Shown: positions 8,918-16,961, counted from the stretch's first letter. The stretch: DNA of 64,000 bases from Thermococcus gammatolerans EJ3 (GCF_000022365.1 NC_012804.1:1054001-1118000), one strand, 5' to 3'. Numbers and translations: made by a program. The notes: generated by a model from the sequence alone, not told the origin.

Positions 8918-9212
8918 TCACATCACCTCCGGGAGGTCTTGTCAAAGTATTTAGCTTGAAATCCTTTAAATAGGTTTCTCCATAATTTTGCCGGATCTCC
9001 TAAGCAAAATTGGGGAAAATTTGGAAGCCTTAACGGCACTGTAAATGTATTGAATACATCACAAAATAACCCTGCCAACATTGAAATTAATACAAATCGA
9101 ATTTGAAGGGATGCATTCCCCGTTGTTTTACTACTGTATTTTAACGGACAGAAAAGCCTGAAGAGGAAGGGTTTATATATTTTATGCCCATACATAGCTC
9201 CTGGGGAGGAGC
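8918..9212. promoter_or_regulatory. AT-rich intergenic region with divergent promoters and a 15-bp palindrome
   Basis: 295 bp between the divergent pilin pair and the HTH gene. For the HTH gene, a TATA box (tttatatat, 9172-9180) lies about 33 bp before the ATG, with a gggagg-type RBS near it. A perfect hyphenated palindrome, ATGTATT-G-AATACAT, is at 9045-9059 and could be an operator for either gene. For the pilins, a TATA-like ctttaaatagg on the complementary strand is near 8962-8972. I see no gene here. Confidence 0.5.
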
Positions 9213-9758
9213 ATGCGGCTGTTCCACGTCTCCTGTGAGTCAGCAAGCGTTGAGGACTGCATTGAGGAGTTCACTTCGAGAATAGATAAAGTTCTATCCG
9301 GTTCTGGATGTTACATAAAATCAGCCGAGCTTAACCTAACGTTCGGTGCATTTATGCACCTTTCCGCTGGGCTCCTGGTTGACCCATCGACCCCCGGTGG
9401 TAGGGTCGTGGCGAAGTACTCCACGGGAAGGAGCAGGGAAAAGGCCATTGAAGGTGTTCTCGCGGAGATAAATCCGCTCATAGAAAACGCCGAGGTCGTT
9501 GCCTTTAAGTTCGGGACGTACACAACACCAGTAACGAGGCGAACCTATGCGGTGGGTGTCGTTGCCTACAATCTTCCCATGAAGCCCGCGACCCAGATAA
9601 GCGATACGGCCGACAGGAGAAAACTTCTGGCCCACGTGCTCTCGCTTTTTGAATACAACCCCAAAGTCCTCAACATATCTGAACTCGCAAGGGTCTTTGG
9701 CGTTTCGAGGGATACGATTTACTACGACATCCAGCAGATACTGAAGGAGAAAAAGTAA
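9213..9758 (+). CDS. HTH-domain protein, thermococcal unknown
   Basis: A 181-residue protein with a C-terminal helix-turn-helix of DeoR/HTH_11 look (LNISELARVFGVSRDTIYYD). The N-terminal 120 residues are a mixed alpha/beta domain of unknown family, rich in short strands (AEVVAFKFGTYTTPVTRRTY). It is preceded by a well-formed TATA box and its own RBS, so it is monocistronic. The stop codon directly abuts the end of the convergent site-2 protease gene. It is probably a transcription factor with a ligand or dimer domain; its targets are unknown. The nearby palindrome at 9045-9059 may be a site for it (inference). Confidence 0.65.
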   Translation: MRLFHVSCESASVEDCIEEFTSRIDKVLSGSGCYIKSAELNLTFGAFMHLSAGLLVDPSTPGGRVVAKYSTGRSREKAIEGVLAEINPLIENAEVVAFKFGTYTTPVTRRTYAVGVVAYNLPMKPATQISDTADRRKLLAHVLSLFEYNPKVLNISELARVFGVSRDTIYYDIQQILKEKK

Positions 9759-11000
9759 TCACTTGACGAAGAAGGGCACCGGAGTGGCTGTAAGCACGAA
9801 GATTATCAGGGCAAGAATTGCCAGGCCCTTTCTGCTCCACGAAATCGGGCTTACTTCATCCAGCGCCCCCGGGTTCCCGGCGCTGCCCATGAAGAGCACT
9901 AGCAGTCCCCAGATCATCCACCCGGTCCAGAGGTAGCTCATAAGTATGAGGGTCAGTCCTATCCCCATTGTGAAGTACCGGTGAAGTCTCTCGTTCATAA
10001 ATGCCCTTGCTATGTGCCCCCCGTCGAGCTGTGCCGCTGGGATGAGGTTCAAGAAAGTGACGAGAATTCCCACCCAGCCCGCTATGGCGACCGGATGGAG
10101 AAACACCACGTAATCGTTGCCGGCGATCTTTCCATCCAGTATGGCCCTCTCGAGAATCGTGAAGAAGAGGTTCGTGCCGAGGTAGAGGCCTTTGCCTGAG
10201 CTTGGTACTAGAGAAGCCGGAACAACCTGCGAAAGCCGGAGCCCGATGATGGTAACTGGAATCGCTACCAGAATGCCTGCGAGGGGTCCGCTGACCCCGA
10301 GATCGATGGCGGCGTTTCTAGTTGGGATCGGGGACTTTACCCTTATCACTGCCCCGAGCGTGCCGAGCAGATTGGGAAACGGGATGAAGTAGGGGAAGGT
10401 CGCCTTAACGTTGTGCATTGTGGCGGCTATCTTGTGGCCCATCTCGTGGGTGCCTAGAATCGCCAGAACGCTCAGGGAGAAGGCAACGGCTATGAGGTAG
10501 GGATTCCTGTAGCCGGGTAAACCAAACTGATCGAGCGTCGCTATGTAATTAATGGCAAGGCCGTAACCCGCCCAGAGCGTGGAGATAAGAGTGAGAATGA
10601 AGAGCGCTATCCCTATCTTAGGATTGTCCTGTTTGATCTCGCCGGCCGGAAAGACGTACAGAACGATCTCTCCCCCTGCCCTCTTCAGTGCTGCCCAGTA
10701 ACCGTTAGCTTCAAACTCCCTGAGAACGGCCTCAAAGTCCCGCTCGAGTATCTCACTAACCCTGAAGATGTATACCTCTCCACGCTTTTCAACGAACTCC
10801 GCCCGGTAGAACCTCGATACAAGCTCCTCAACCCCGGGGAGAACTTGGATCTCAACTCCCGGTTCTTCGGCTTCAATGCTGAACCCCACCAGAACCATGT
10901 CTCCGCCGCATTGGGGGCACGCTCCCTCGAGGATGGGCTCGTTTGACTCGATTATCTCTCTGTGACCGCAGTTAACACACTCGTAAATTCCCTTTGGCAT
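9759..11000 (-). CDS. Site-2 protease family (M50) membrane metalloprotease with N-terminal zinc ribbon
   Basis: 413 residues. Residues 8-31 form a zinc ribbon (CVNC at 8-11, CPQC at 28-31). Then comes a soluble region of about 100 residues and a membrane core of 6-8 helices. The first metal motif is HEMGH in LAILGTHEMGHKIAA; the second is LDGGH in NLIPAAQLDGGHIARAF. These give His/His/Asp zinc ligation and a catalytic Glu. Site-2 proteases cut membrane-spanning substrates, often to release regulators. The fused zinc ribbon on the soluble side may select substrates. The gene is downstream of nothing on its strand within 30 bp. Its substrate is unknown. Confidence 0.88.
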   Translation of the reverse strand: MPKGIYECVNCGHREIIESNEPILEGACPQCGGDMVLVGFSIEAEEPGVEIQVLPGVEELVSRFYRAEFVEKRGEVYIFRVSEILERDFEAVLREFEANGYWAALKRAGGEIVLYVFPAGEIKQDNPKIGIALFILTLISTLWAGYGLAINYIATLDQFGLPGYRNPYLIAVAFSLSVLAILGTHEMGHKIAATMHNVKATFPYFIPFPNLLGTLGAVIRVKSPIPTRNAAIDLGVSGPLAGILVAIPVTIIGLRLSQVVPASLVPSSGKGLYLGTNLFFTILERAILDGKIAGNDYVVFLHPVAIAGWVGILVTFLNLIPAAQLDGGHIARAFMNERLHRYFTMGIGLTLILMSYLWTGWMIWGLLVLFMGSAGNPGALDEVSPISWSRKGLAILALIIFVLTATPVPFFVK

Positions 11001-11039
11001 GCTCTCCCCCGATAAAAGAGGGAACGAAGGGTTAAAAAT

Positions 11040-11435
11040 CTACCCGTCGAGAACTTCGACCTCCCCTTCATCGGCGTTGATCCTCACCCTCTGGCCAGTT
11101 TTGAGCTTGGACACGTCTATTCCTTGGACCATTGGAATCCCTGCTATTATGGCCCCGGTTGCGACAATCGTCTCGGCTTCACCGACGATTATTGCCTTTG
11201 GAGCCTTCCCGTTCTTCTTAAGGGCGTAGATTACGTAGGAGCCAACCGTTGAACCCTTCCCGCGTGGGAAGGCGAGGATTTTGCCCGCTATGCTCTGGCC
11301 TCTTATGTCGCTCTCCGCGTCGGTGACGATTCCGGTCTCGGGGTCAACCCCGCCGAGGAAGGAGAGTGGTTTTTTCGAGACTATCAGCTCTCCCTCTGCC
11401 TTCCCGCCGACGACCTTTCTTCCCCTCAGCTTCAT
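11040..11435 (-). CDS. Phosphomevalonate dehydratase small subunit (AcnX swivel, DUF126)
   Basis: A 131-residue protein matching the DUF126/aconitase-X swivelling domain: an early FLGGVDPETGIV block, KILAFPRGKGSTVGSYVIYA and the Ile/Val-rich end VATGAIIAGIPMVQGID. With the large subunit encoded just upstream (9-bp gap) it forms the enzyme that dehydrates mevalonate 5-phosphate to trans-anhydromevalonate 5-phosphate, a step of the archaeal mevalonate pathway. The Ser of GKGSTVGSY is the conserved active-site residue contributed by this subunit. Family assignment is strong; the pathway role comes from work on other archaea. Confidence 0.9.
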   Translation of the reverse strand: MKLRGRKVVGGKAEGELIVSKKPLSFLGGVDPETGIVTDAESDIRGQSIAGKILAFPRGKGSTVGSYVIYALKKNGKAPKAIIVGEAETIVATGAIIAGIPMVQGIDVSKLKTGQRVRINADEGEVEVLDG

Positions 11436-11444
11436 CCTACCACC

Positions 11445-12605
11445 TCACGGGGCTTCTTTTATGAGCCTCTCTGCATCGTCGAGCCTGACCTTAAAGCCAA
11501 AGGAGCGGAAGTAGAAGGCACTCTTTCCGCTGTTGGTGGCGATGCCGTTGTACCAGCCCTTAATCGGCGACACGACGAAGCAGGAATCCGCTATAATCCG
11601 CCCGTTATAGCGCTCTATGATCTCCGTGTAACCGAGTGAGTCGGCTAAAGCCTTTACAGCCCTGCTCGCAGTGATGAAGAGCGGTATTTTTAGCGGCTTT
11701 CCGCGCATGGTGAGGAGCTCAGCGACCTCTTTAATCTCTCTCAAGGAAGCGTGAGGACAGCCGATGAGTATCATGTCAATCTCGCTCCAGTCGTCTGAGA
11801 ATTCCTCCCTCACTGCCCTGAGGTCGGCATCTTCAACGGCAATCTCTTCCACCTTGTCAACAACTGCGGTTCTGTATTCGGGGGTCTCGCCCTCGACGTG
11901 GTAGAGCGCTATTGAACCGGTTGCCGCCATTGAAGCCCCGAGTTCTTTGAGGTAATCGACGCTTTCCGGTTTGAGGTTGGTTATGTAGGGCACATCGTTT
12001 CCAAGAACCCGACCGAGATGGTAGCCGAGGGTGGAGTAATCGACGAAAGTCTTAAGTCTTGCCTCAACCTTCACAAGGACGGTTGCCTTCCTGTTTTCAT
12101 CGAGATGAAGGCCGTAGTTGGGAGTTTTCCCGATTATGGCTGAGGCCAAACTCGATGGGCCGCCCTCCCTGTTCGTCCTCGCGCCTAGGATGGAGTTTGC
12201 AAAGCTTACGGCGGAGCTCTCGCTCCAGGCCAGGTGATCGCCGAACTTCGGCAGGTTCGCTCCATAGTAAGGCGTGCAGGTTGATGTCACCTCAACTCCC
12301 ATTTTCCTGTAAATCTCGAGCACTTCACGCTGCTTCTCCATAAACTCTTCGTCTCCTATTCCGGCCGGATTTAAAGTTGTGTAGACGCTAACCTTTGCCC
12401 CTGCCTCCAGAAAGTCCCTCAGGAATTCAACGCCGGCTTCGCCGAGGTTCTTGTATGAGACCCCCGCTATCTGGGCACTCTTGATCGGGATTAGCCTGTC
12501 CGCCCCATAGATCTCTCCGAGGGCTACGAGGATCTCCATGGCTTTCTGGAGGGCGTAGCCGTACTCACCGGCCAAAACGAGCTCCTCTTCCTTCGTCAGG
12601 TACAT
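11445..12605 (-). CDS. Phosphomevalonate dehydratase large subunit (aconitase X, DUF521)
   Basis: 386 residues. I chose the ATG (MYLTKEEE) that sits 6-8 bases after a GGTGG ribosome binding site; a GTG three codons earlier is in frame. It is the catalytic aconitase-X subunit, carrying a 4Fe-4S cluster. Cysteines in conserved settings are seen in STCTPYYGANLPK, LIGCPHASLREI and DSCFVVSPIKGWYN. It binds mevalonate 5-phosphate and eliminates water, with the small subunit encoded 9 bp downstream. A TATA element (tttatatt on this strand, 12637-12644) lies about 35 bp upstream, so the mRNA has almost no leader. That promoter is back-to-back with the one for tRNA-Met. Confidence 0.9.
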   Translation of the reverse strand: MYLTKEEELVLAGEYGYALQKAMEILVALGEIYGADRLIPIKSAQIAGVSYKNLGEAGVEFLRDFLEAGAKVSVYTTLNPAGIGDEEFMEKQREVLEIYRKMGVEVTSTCTPYYGANLPKFGDHLAWSESSAVSFANSILGARTNREGGPSSLASAIIGKTPNYGLHLDENRKATVLVKVEARLKTFVDYSTLGYHLGRVLGNDVPYITNLKPESVDYLKELGASMAATGSIALYHVEGETPEYRTAVVDKVEEIAVEDADLRAVREEFSDDWSEIDMILIGCPHASLREIKEVAELLTMRGKPLKIPLFITASRAVKALADSLGYTEIIERYNGRIIADSCFVVSPIKGWYNGIATNSGKSAFYFRSFGFKVRLDDAERLIKEAP

Positions 12606-12636
12606 CGGACCCACCGTCCCGATTAGCGCTCAGGGA

Positions 12637-12665
12637 ATATAAACCCAGCCCGAAAGATTTATAAA
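12637..12665. promoter_or_regulatory. Divergent TATA boxes for AcnX operon and initiator tRNA
   Basis: Two archaeal core promoters lie within 30 bp. On the minus strand tttatatt (12644-12637) drives the AcnX genes, whose ATG is at 12605. On the plus strand cgaaag (BRE-like, 12651-12656) followed by tttataaa (12658-12665) drives the tRNA, whose first base is at 12698. Spacing fits archaeal promoters for both. Confidence 0.7.
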
Positions 12666-12697
12666 CCTCCTCCCTTTCACTAACTAATGGGTCAAGC

Positions 12698-12775
12698 AGC
12701 GGGGTGGGGCAGCTAGGAGTGCCCGCCGGGCTCATAACCCGGAGGTCGGAGGTTCAAATCCTCCCCCCGCTACCA
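12698..12775 (+). tRNA. Initiator tRNA-Met (CAT)
   Basis: A complete cloverleaf: acceptor AGCGGGG pairs with CCCCGCT, D-stem GGGC/GCCC, anticodon stem CCGGG/CCCGG with loop CTCATAA (anticodon CAT at 12733-12735), T-stem GGAGG/CCTCC with TTCAAAT loop, and an encoded ACCA end. Two features mark it as the initiator rather than the elongator: an A1:U72 pair and three consecutive G:C pairs next to the anticodon loop. No intron is seen. A TATA box with BRE lies about 35 bp upstream. Confidence 0.95.
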
Positions 12776-12803
12776 AACTGCCGTTTTCTCCAATTCTAAT
12801 CTC

Positions 12804-14075
12804 TCAGCGCTTTCTTTTGCCCCAGCTGATCTTTGCAGTCAGTACTTTCTCACTGGAGAAGATTCTTGCCGTCAGGTAGAGAGTCACGAGGGCGATGGCT
12901 CCTAAGTAGGCAACACTGAAGAGCATTGGGGAGTATTCGCCTGTCACAGCGTACCTGTAGCCGACTATCGGGTGTGTGAACGGTATTGCCAGAAGGATGT
13001 AGCGGGCAACTGGGGGCAGCTGGGTTAGGTCGATGAACATCAGCAGGAACGCCGGGAAAGCGAGGGGCAGTATAACCGAGCTGACGACGGTGTTGGCGCT
13101 CTGCACGTCTTCGGCGAAGACAGCTAAGAGCATCGACAAGCTCAGCGAAAAGGCTATGGTCAGGAAGACCACGACGCCGAAGAGGGCCAGTCCCGAGGGC
13201 GTTACCGACAGGCCGAGCTCGCTCAGCGAGACCCCCGTCTGGGTTCCAAAGCTTGCCATATACTGCTTGAGGCCAACCATGTAAGCTAATGCAGCTATGA
13301 CGCCCATCACGGCCGTTCCCGTTATCTTTGAGGCAACTATCGTGGTTCTCCTCACCGGAAGAGTCAGGAGCGTTTCAAGGGTCTTATTTTCCTTCTCGGC
13401 CGCCACCGTTCCGGCCGCCATCTGCGACGTGATCATGACCATTAGGAAGACTATGAGGGGCAGTCCGTAGGATTGGGAAGCTAAGACCTGTGAAATAACC
13501 GTTGGAGAGACGTTAACTATCCTGCCCATGAAGTACGATCTGCTCTCCGCCCGGATAGGATGGAGTATCGCCTCAGGATTCCCCGCACCGAGGGACTTGA
13601 CCTTCAACCTTGCTATCTCCTCCGAGAGAACGGCTATAACCGCGTTGATTCTGCCCTCGCTCACGCTCTCCCTCATCCCAGAGCTCAACCCTTTGAAAAC
13701 GCCGTATATCTCAACGGTCGCGATCCTGTCGGATTCTATACTCCCGCTGAAGTTATGCGGAATCACTACCAGGACGTTTTGATTTTCCTGAAGTGCTCGC
13801 TTTAGGGCTTCTTCTACGGATGGGGCTGTGATAACGGTTACACTCACGTTAGGGCTCGCGTTGAGGGCTTTTATGAGAAGCTCTCCGTACTTTCCGTCGT
13901 CGAAGTTAACTATCGCAACGTGCGTTTCCTTCGTCGCGCTCTCGAAGCCGAACTGCATCATCTTGCCGAGGGCTGGATAGACGATGAGGGGGACAATTAT
14001 GAGGCCAAATATCAGTTTTTTGTCCCTCATGAGGTTCTTTATCTCCTTCTTTGCCAGAACAAGGAAATCGCTCAC
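12804..14075 (-). CDS. ABC-2 type transporter permease (NatB-like)
   Basis: 423 residues. One transmembrane helix (about 20-40) follows a basic start (KKEIKNLMRDKK), then a large extracytoplasmic domain to about residue 205, then five or six helices. The GTVAAEKENKTLETLLTLPV segment before the second half is the coupling-helix region common to ABC-2 permeases of the NatB/YhgE-like group. Its ATG overlaps the stop of the ATPase gene by four bases, so the two form one exporter. It is the last gene of the XRE/DUF2178 operon. Substrate unknown: sodium, lipids, drugs or peptides are possible for this family. Confidence 0.85.
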   Translation of the reverse strand: MSDFLVLAKKEIKNLMRDKKLIFGLIIVPLIVYPALGKMMQFGFESATKETHVAIVNFDDGKYGELLIKALNASPNVSVTVITAPSVEEALKRALQENQNVLVVIPHNFSGSIESDRIATVEIYGVFKGLSSGMRESVSEGRINAVIAVLSEEIARLKVKSLGAGNPEAILHPIRAESRSYFMGRIVNVSPTVISQVLASQSYGLPLIVFLMVMITSQMAAGTVAAEKENKTLETLLTLPVRRTTIVASKITGTAVMGVIAALAYMVGLKQYMASFGTQTGVSLSELGLSVTPSGLALFGVVVFLTIAFSLSLSMLLAVFAEDVQSANTVVSSVILPLAFPAFLLMFIDLTQLPPVARYILLAIPFTHPIVGYRYAVTGEYSPMLFSVAYLGAIALVTLYLTARIFSSEKVLTAKISWGKRKR

Positions 14076-14827
14076 GAGCCCTCACCCCCAACTGGCTCGG
14101 GAATACTAACCCCGATGGCCCTCATGAAGACCTCCTCGAGGTTCTCGGCCTCGTATTTGGCTTTCAGCTCCCCCGGCGTTCCGATCTCGACGATTCTTCC
14201 ATCGGCAATCATGGCAACGCGGTCGCAGAGAAACTCAACCTCTAACATGTTGTGGCTCGAAATCAGGAACGTTGTCCCTTCGCTCCTCGCGAAGCGCCTT
14301 ATCGTTTTTCTAATCTCGTAGGCGTTCACTATGTCGAGTCCGCTTGCCGGCTCGTCAAGAATGGCAAGCCTTGGCTTCACCATGAGGGCCCTCGCAATGA
14401 GAAGCTTGCGCGTCATTCCCTTGGAATACGTTGAGACCTTGTCGTCGAGCCTCTCCCCAAGGCCGGCGAGCTCAACGCCGAGCTGGAGCATCTTTCTGGC
14501 CTTTTGCTCGTCTTTGGCGTAAAGCCTCGCCATGAACTCCAGGTACTCCCTTCCGGTTAGGTTTTTGTAGGCTCCCGCCTCCTCGGGAAGGTAGCTGATC
14601 AGGGCCCTAACTTTGTCAGCTTCCGTAACAACATCATGGCCTGCTATCCTCGCCGTTCCTTTGGTTGGCCTCAGCAGGGTGGCGAGGATTTTGAGGGTCG
14701 TGCTCTTTCCAGCCCCGTTCGGCCCGATGAGACCGAATACCTCTCCTTCCCTGACGGAGAAGCTTATCCCCTTCAGCGCTTTGACCTTGCCATAATCCTT
14801 CTCAAGGTTCTCAACCTCAACGAGCAT
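14072..14827 (-). CDS. ABC transporter ATP-binding protein
   Basis: 251 residues from the ATG of MLVEVENLEKDYGK; the frame runs 19 codons further upstream, but that part overlaps the preceding gene and lacks family similarity. Seen: Walker A GLIGPNGAGKST, Q-loop region SYLPEEAG, signature YSKGMTRKLLIARAL (a KGM variant of LSGGQ), Walker B RLAILDEPASGLD and the switch His in LISSHNM. The pattern is that of the CcmA/NatA group of exporters. It pairs with the permease encoded by the overlapping downstream gene and hydrolyses ATP on the cytoplasmic side. It belongs to the operon controlled by the XRE regulator. Confidence 0.9.
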   Translation of the reverse strand: MLVEVENLEKDYGKVKALKGISFSVREGEVFGLIGPNGAGKSTTLKILATLLRPTKGTARIAGHDVVTEADKVRALISYLPEEAGAYKNLTGREYLEFMARLYAKDEQKARKMLQLGVELAGLGERLDDKVSTYSKGMTRKLLIARALMVKPRLAILDEPASGLDIVNAYEIRKTIRRFARSEGTTFLISSHNMLEVEFLCDRVAMIADGRIVEIGTPGELKAKYEAENLEEVFMRAIGVSIPEPVGGEGS

Positions 14828-15182
14828 CCTCACGCCCCCCGATTTTGTAAACGAAAAGTCCAAGGGTGGTGAGAACAACGCCAAACGCGAAAAGCTCCGT
14901 TATTCTTGCGTATCCCCCCACAAAAGCTATGCCGAGACCAGTAGCCACTCCGAGCCAGCCGTTAAGTTCATGTCTGTTTTTGAATCGGTGCCCCAGCCCC
15001 ACGAAGAGTGCACCCACCATTATGAGGCTGACCTCGATGAGAAGCAGTGGCGTGTTTATCCCCTTAGAGACCTCTCCGCTCGGGAGCTTCATGCATGCGA
15101 GCCTTTCAACGGGCGGTCTGGCTATCCCTAGGGCTATGCCGAGGAAATACAGTGCGAAGCCCGCAACCTTCCTACCGTTCAC
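14817..15182 (-). CDS. Small integral membrane protein of the XRE/ABC operon
   Basis: About 121 residues, starting at a GTG (VNGRKVAGFALYF) preceded by a GGTGAT ribosome binding site that lies in the end of the regulator gene; a second GTG three codons earlier is possible. Four hydrophobic segments are visible (AGFALYFLGIALGIA, LLLIEVSLIMVGALFVG, WLGVATGLGIAFVGG, LFAFGVVLTTLGLFVY). No family is recognised. It overlaps the ATPase start by 11 bp, so the genes are coupled. It may be an accessory membrane subunit of the exporter. Confidence 0.65.
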   Translation of the reverse strand: MNGRKVAGFALYFLGIALGIARPPVERLACMKLPSGEVSKGINTPLLLIEVSLIMVGALFVGLGHRFKNRHELNGWLGVATGLGIAFVGGYARITELFAFGVVLTTLGLFVYKIGGREDAR

Positions 15183-15183
15183 C

Positions 15184-15381
15184 TCAATCACCCTCGTAGA
15201 TGAACACGTCTTCAATTTTAAGGCCGAAGAACCGGGCAATCTTGAAAGCCAGCCTTAGGGAGGGGTCGTACTTCCCTTTTTCAATCGCAATAATCGTCTG
15301 CCTCGTAACTCCCAAGGCTTTTGCGAGCTCCTCCTGTGTGAGCCCTTTCGCCTCCCTGAGCTCGCGCAGGCGGTTCTTCAT
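15184..15381 (-). CDS. XRE family HTH regulator
   Basis: A 65-residue single-domain Cro/CI-type protein of the compact YozG-like group: [20 protein letters not shown], then [20 protein letters not shown], a textbook helix-turn-helix. In other prokaryotes such regulators sit beside DUF2178 or other small membrane proteins and control them. It starts 2 bp after the stop of the DUF2178 gene, in the same operon. The pair of 16-bp palindromes upstream of the operon is a natural candidate operator, giving autoregulation (inference). Confidence 0.9.
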   Translation of the reverse strand: MKNRLRELREAKGLTQEELAKALGVTRQTIIAIEKGKYDPSLRLAFKIARFFGLKIEDVFIYEGD

Positions 15382-15383
15382 CT

Positions 15384-15863
15384 CTACATCCTCCGGGAAT
15401 AATAGTTGATGAGTCCCCAGTGGAGGAGTAGCAGAATCGCCAAGAGGCCGGAGGTTAGCTTAAAGGCGGGCCTGAGCTCGGGCTTTTCCACTTGGGCTAT
15501 CGAGAGGTAAATCGTCGTGAAGGCCAGGACTATCATCGCTACCTGAAGGGTTCTTCTGGAGGCGATTTCCTCTATCCTCAACGTTCTCTCGTCCTCGAGG
15601 ACGTGTCCTTTCTTCTCCAGGTGCCTATAATACAGCCAGAGGAGAACCGCGCCGGAAACAAAGACGGCAAAGGCAAGGGGAAGTTTTTTACTGCTCGTCG
15701 CCCAGCCGAGGAAGTAGCCCATCGTGAGGACGAGAACGTATGCCGGAATCATTGCCCTCTTTCTCTCGGGTTCCTCCGATTTGCGGGAGGCTAGGATTAA
15801 AAGCGCACTCCCGAGGATAACCAGGAGCGTCCACACGATGAGGTTCAGGAGGATTTCTTTCAT
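15384..15863 (-). CDS. DUF2178 family membrane protein
   Basis: About 159 residues from the ATG ([11 protein letters not shown]) that follows a GGTGGAGG ribosome binding site; another ATG four codons upstream touches the operator and has no RBS. There are four membrane helices, two before and two after a central [18 protein letters not shown] block, which is the DUF2178 hallmark. It is the first gene of the operon: DUF2178, XRE regulator, small membrane protein, ABC ATPase, permease. Function unknown; often linked to XRE regulators, which suggests a sensing or regulatory role at the membrane. Confidence 0.8.
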   Translation of the reverse strand: MKEILLNLIVWTLLVILGSALLILASRKSEEPERKRAMIPAYVLVLTMGYFLGWATSSKKLPLAFAVFVSGAVLLWLYYRHLEKKGHVLEDERTLRIEEIASRRTLQVAMIVLAFTTIYLSIAQVEKPELRPAFKLTSGLLAILLLLHWGLINYYSRRM

Positions 15864-15875
15864 AGCCTCCACCAT

Positions 15876-15907
15876 GTAAAGTTTCCTTTACGTAAAGCTT
15901 CCTTTAC
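15876..15907 (-). promoter_or_regulatory. Tandem 16-bp palindromes, probable operator of the XRE/ABC operon
   Basis: Two abutting sites read GTAAAG-TTTC-CTTTAC (15876-15891) and GTAAAG-CTTC-CTTTAC (15892-15907). Each has perfect 6-bp inverted arms around a 4-bp spacer, centre to centre 16 bp. A TATA box on the minus strand (CTTATAAG, about 15911-15918) lies just upstream, so the sites cover the expected transcription start. This is where an archaeal repressor would block RNA polymerase. The TATA overlaps the end of the preceding gene. Confidence 0.75.
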
Positions 15908-15911
15908 ATCC

Positions 15912-16238
15912 TTATAAGCTTTGCTCCTCGCGGTAGAGTTCCTCGACGTAGGACACCATGTCGTGGATGGCCAGAAAGTCCAGGAGGGCTATAACTCCTT
16001 TCAGCAGAACCCCGGAGATGAGGTAGAATATCGCAAGAAAGAGGTCAAGGGCGAGGTACACCAGGGAAACCTTGACGGCGGTGTTTTTGCGGGAATAAAC
16101 CCCCCACGCGAGAAGGAAGTCAAGTAGGGCGAAGGGAAGGTAAACGGCAGGAAACTTCGTCCCCTGATATAAAGCTAGAAGGCCCTGAAGGCTCAGCACG
16201 AACATCGTGACTTTTAGCTCCCCAAACTTCATCTCCAT
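15912..16238 (-). CDS. Small membrane protein
   Basis: 108 residues with three or four hydrophobic segments (VTMFVLSLQGLLALYQG, AVYLPFALLDFLLAWGVY, VSLVYLALDLFLAIFYLISG) and a charged end. No family is recognised. An ATG two codons further in (MKFGEL) is better spaced from GAGGGATGG and may be the real start. It begins 3 bp after the stop of the upstream gene, so the two are co-transcribed. Its last codons carry the TATA box of the next operon. Confidence 0.6.
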   Translation of the reverse strand: MEMKFGELKVTMFVLSLQGLLALYQGTKFPAVYLPFALLDFLLAWGVYSRKNTAVKVSLVYLALDLFLAIFYLISGVLLKGVIALLDFLAIHDMVSYVEELYREEQSL

Positions 16239-16241
16239 CCC

Positions 16242-16529
16242 TCAGTACAGGTGGCTCTTGCTCTCCCGGAGCAGTTTGAAGTACTCGAGAAGTTTCTCAA
16301 GGTCATCCTGCCCGAAGACTTCCTCAGCGTCCGTCTCGGGATCGAGGGCTAGCAATCGATCCCGCAGTCTTACAAGCTCGTTGAGATCCTCCTGGAGCTC
16401 TACGGCCCTCTGGGTGAACTCCAGACTTGTATATGGGCTCTCAAAAGACCTCATCTGGTTGGCCACTATCGCGACCTTAATGTCCCCGATCGCCTCCTCA
16501 ACGAGTTCAAGGAGCTCTCCCACCTTCAT
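16242..16529 (-). CDS. Small acidic helical protein, unknown
   Basis: 95 residues, predicted all-helical and acidic (LLELVEEAIGDIKVAIVANQ, then LEFTQRAVELQEDLNELVRL) with heptad-like spacing that may form a coiled coil. No signal peptide or membrane segment is seen. A TATA-like ttattaag on the minus strand lies about 25-30 bp upstream and a GAGGTC ribosome site precedes the ATG. It is the first gene of a pair with the small membrane protein downstream. Function unknown. Confidence 0.6.
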   Translation of the reverse strand: MKVGELLELVEEAIGDIKVAIVANQMRSFESPYTSLEFTQRAVELQEDLNELVRLRDRLLALDPETDAEEVFGQDDLEKLLEYFKLLRESKSHLY

Positions 16530-16619
16530 GGAAAGACCTCAGTGTTTTCCTTAATAACCTTGTCCTCGTGCCAAAACGCTTATATCAACCGGTGAAAAGA
16601 ATTTATAACGGTGGTGGGC

Positions 16620-16874
16620 ATGGACTTTGCCCTCTTTATGGAGAGGTATGGGTACAAGATACTTCTGGGGATTTTCGCGGCGGTAGTTATAGGCATCATA
16701 GCATTCGTTGGGTTCTGGGCCTATACGCTGCTCAAAATGTTCGGAACCGTCGGGTTAATAGTAATCCTTGGCTACGCCCTTTATGCTTTCCTCGTCCAGA
16801 GACGCGTCCTCGATGCTCAGGCCAAGGCTCACGGAAAGTACTTCTATGATCCAAACTACGGAAAGAAACGCTGA
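16620..16874 (+). CDS. Small two-helix membrane protein, unknown
   Basis: 84 residues from the ATG after GGTGGTGGGC; a GTG three codons upstream is inside that ribosome site. Two transmembrane helices are visible (ILLGIFAAVVIGIIAFVGF, VGLIVILGYALYAFLVQ), then a basic tail (KYFYDPNYGKKR). A TATA-like gcttatatc lies about 40 bp upstream. It diverges from the acidic helical protein and precedes iorA with an 87-bp gap that holds a separate promoter. Function unknown. Confidence 0.6.
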   Translation: MDFALFMERYGYKILLGIFAAVVIGIIAFVGFWAYTLLKMFGTVGLIVILGYALYAFLVQRRVLDAQAKAHGKYFYDPNYGKKR

Positions 16875-16961
16875 GGATTCTGTGAAAATCCTTTGGGTTT
16901 TGGGGCATTTTTTCGAGCTACAAGTTTTATATCCTTCCTCCAACCTTTGAAAGGTGGTTGT

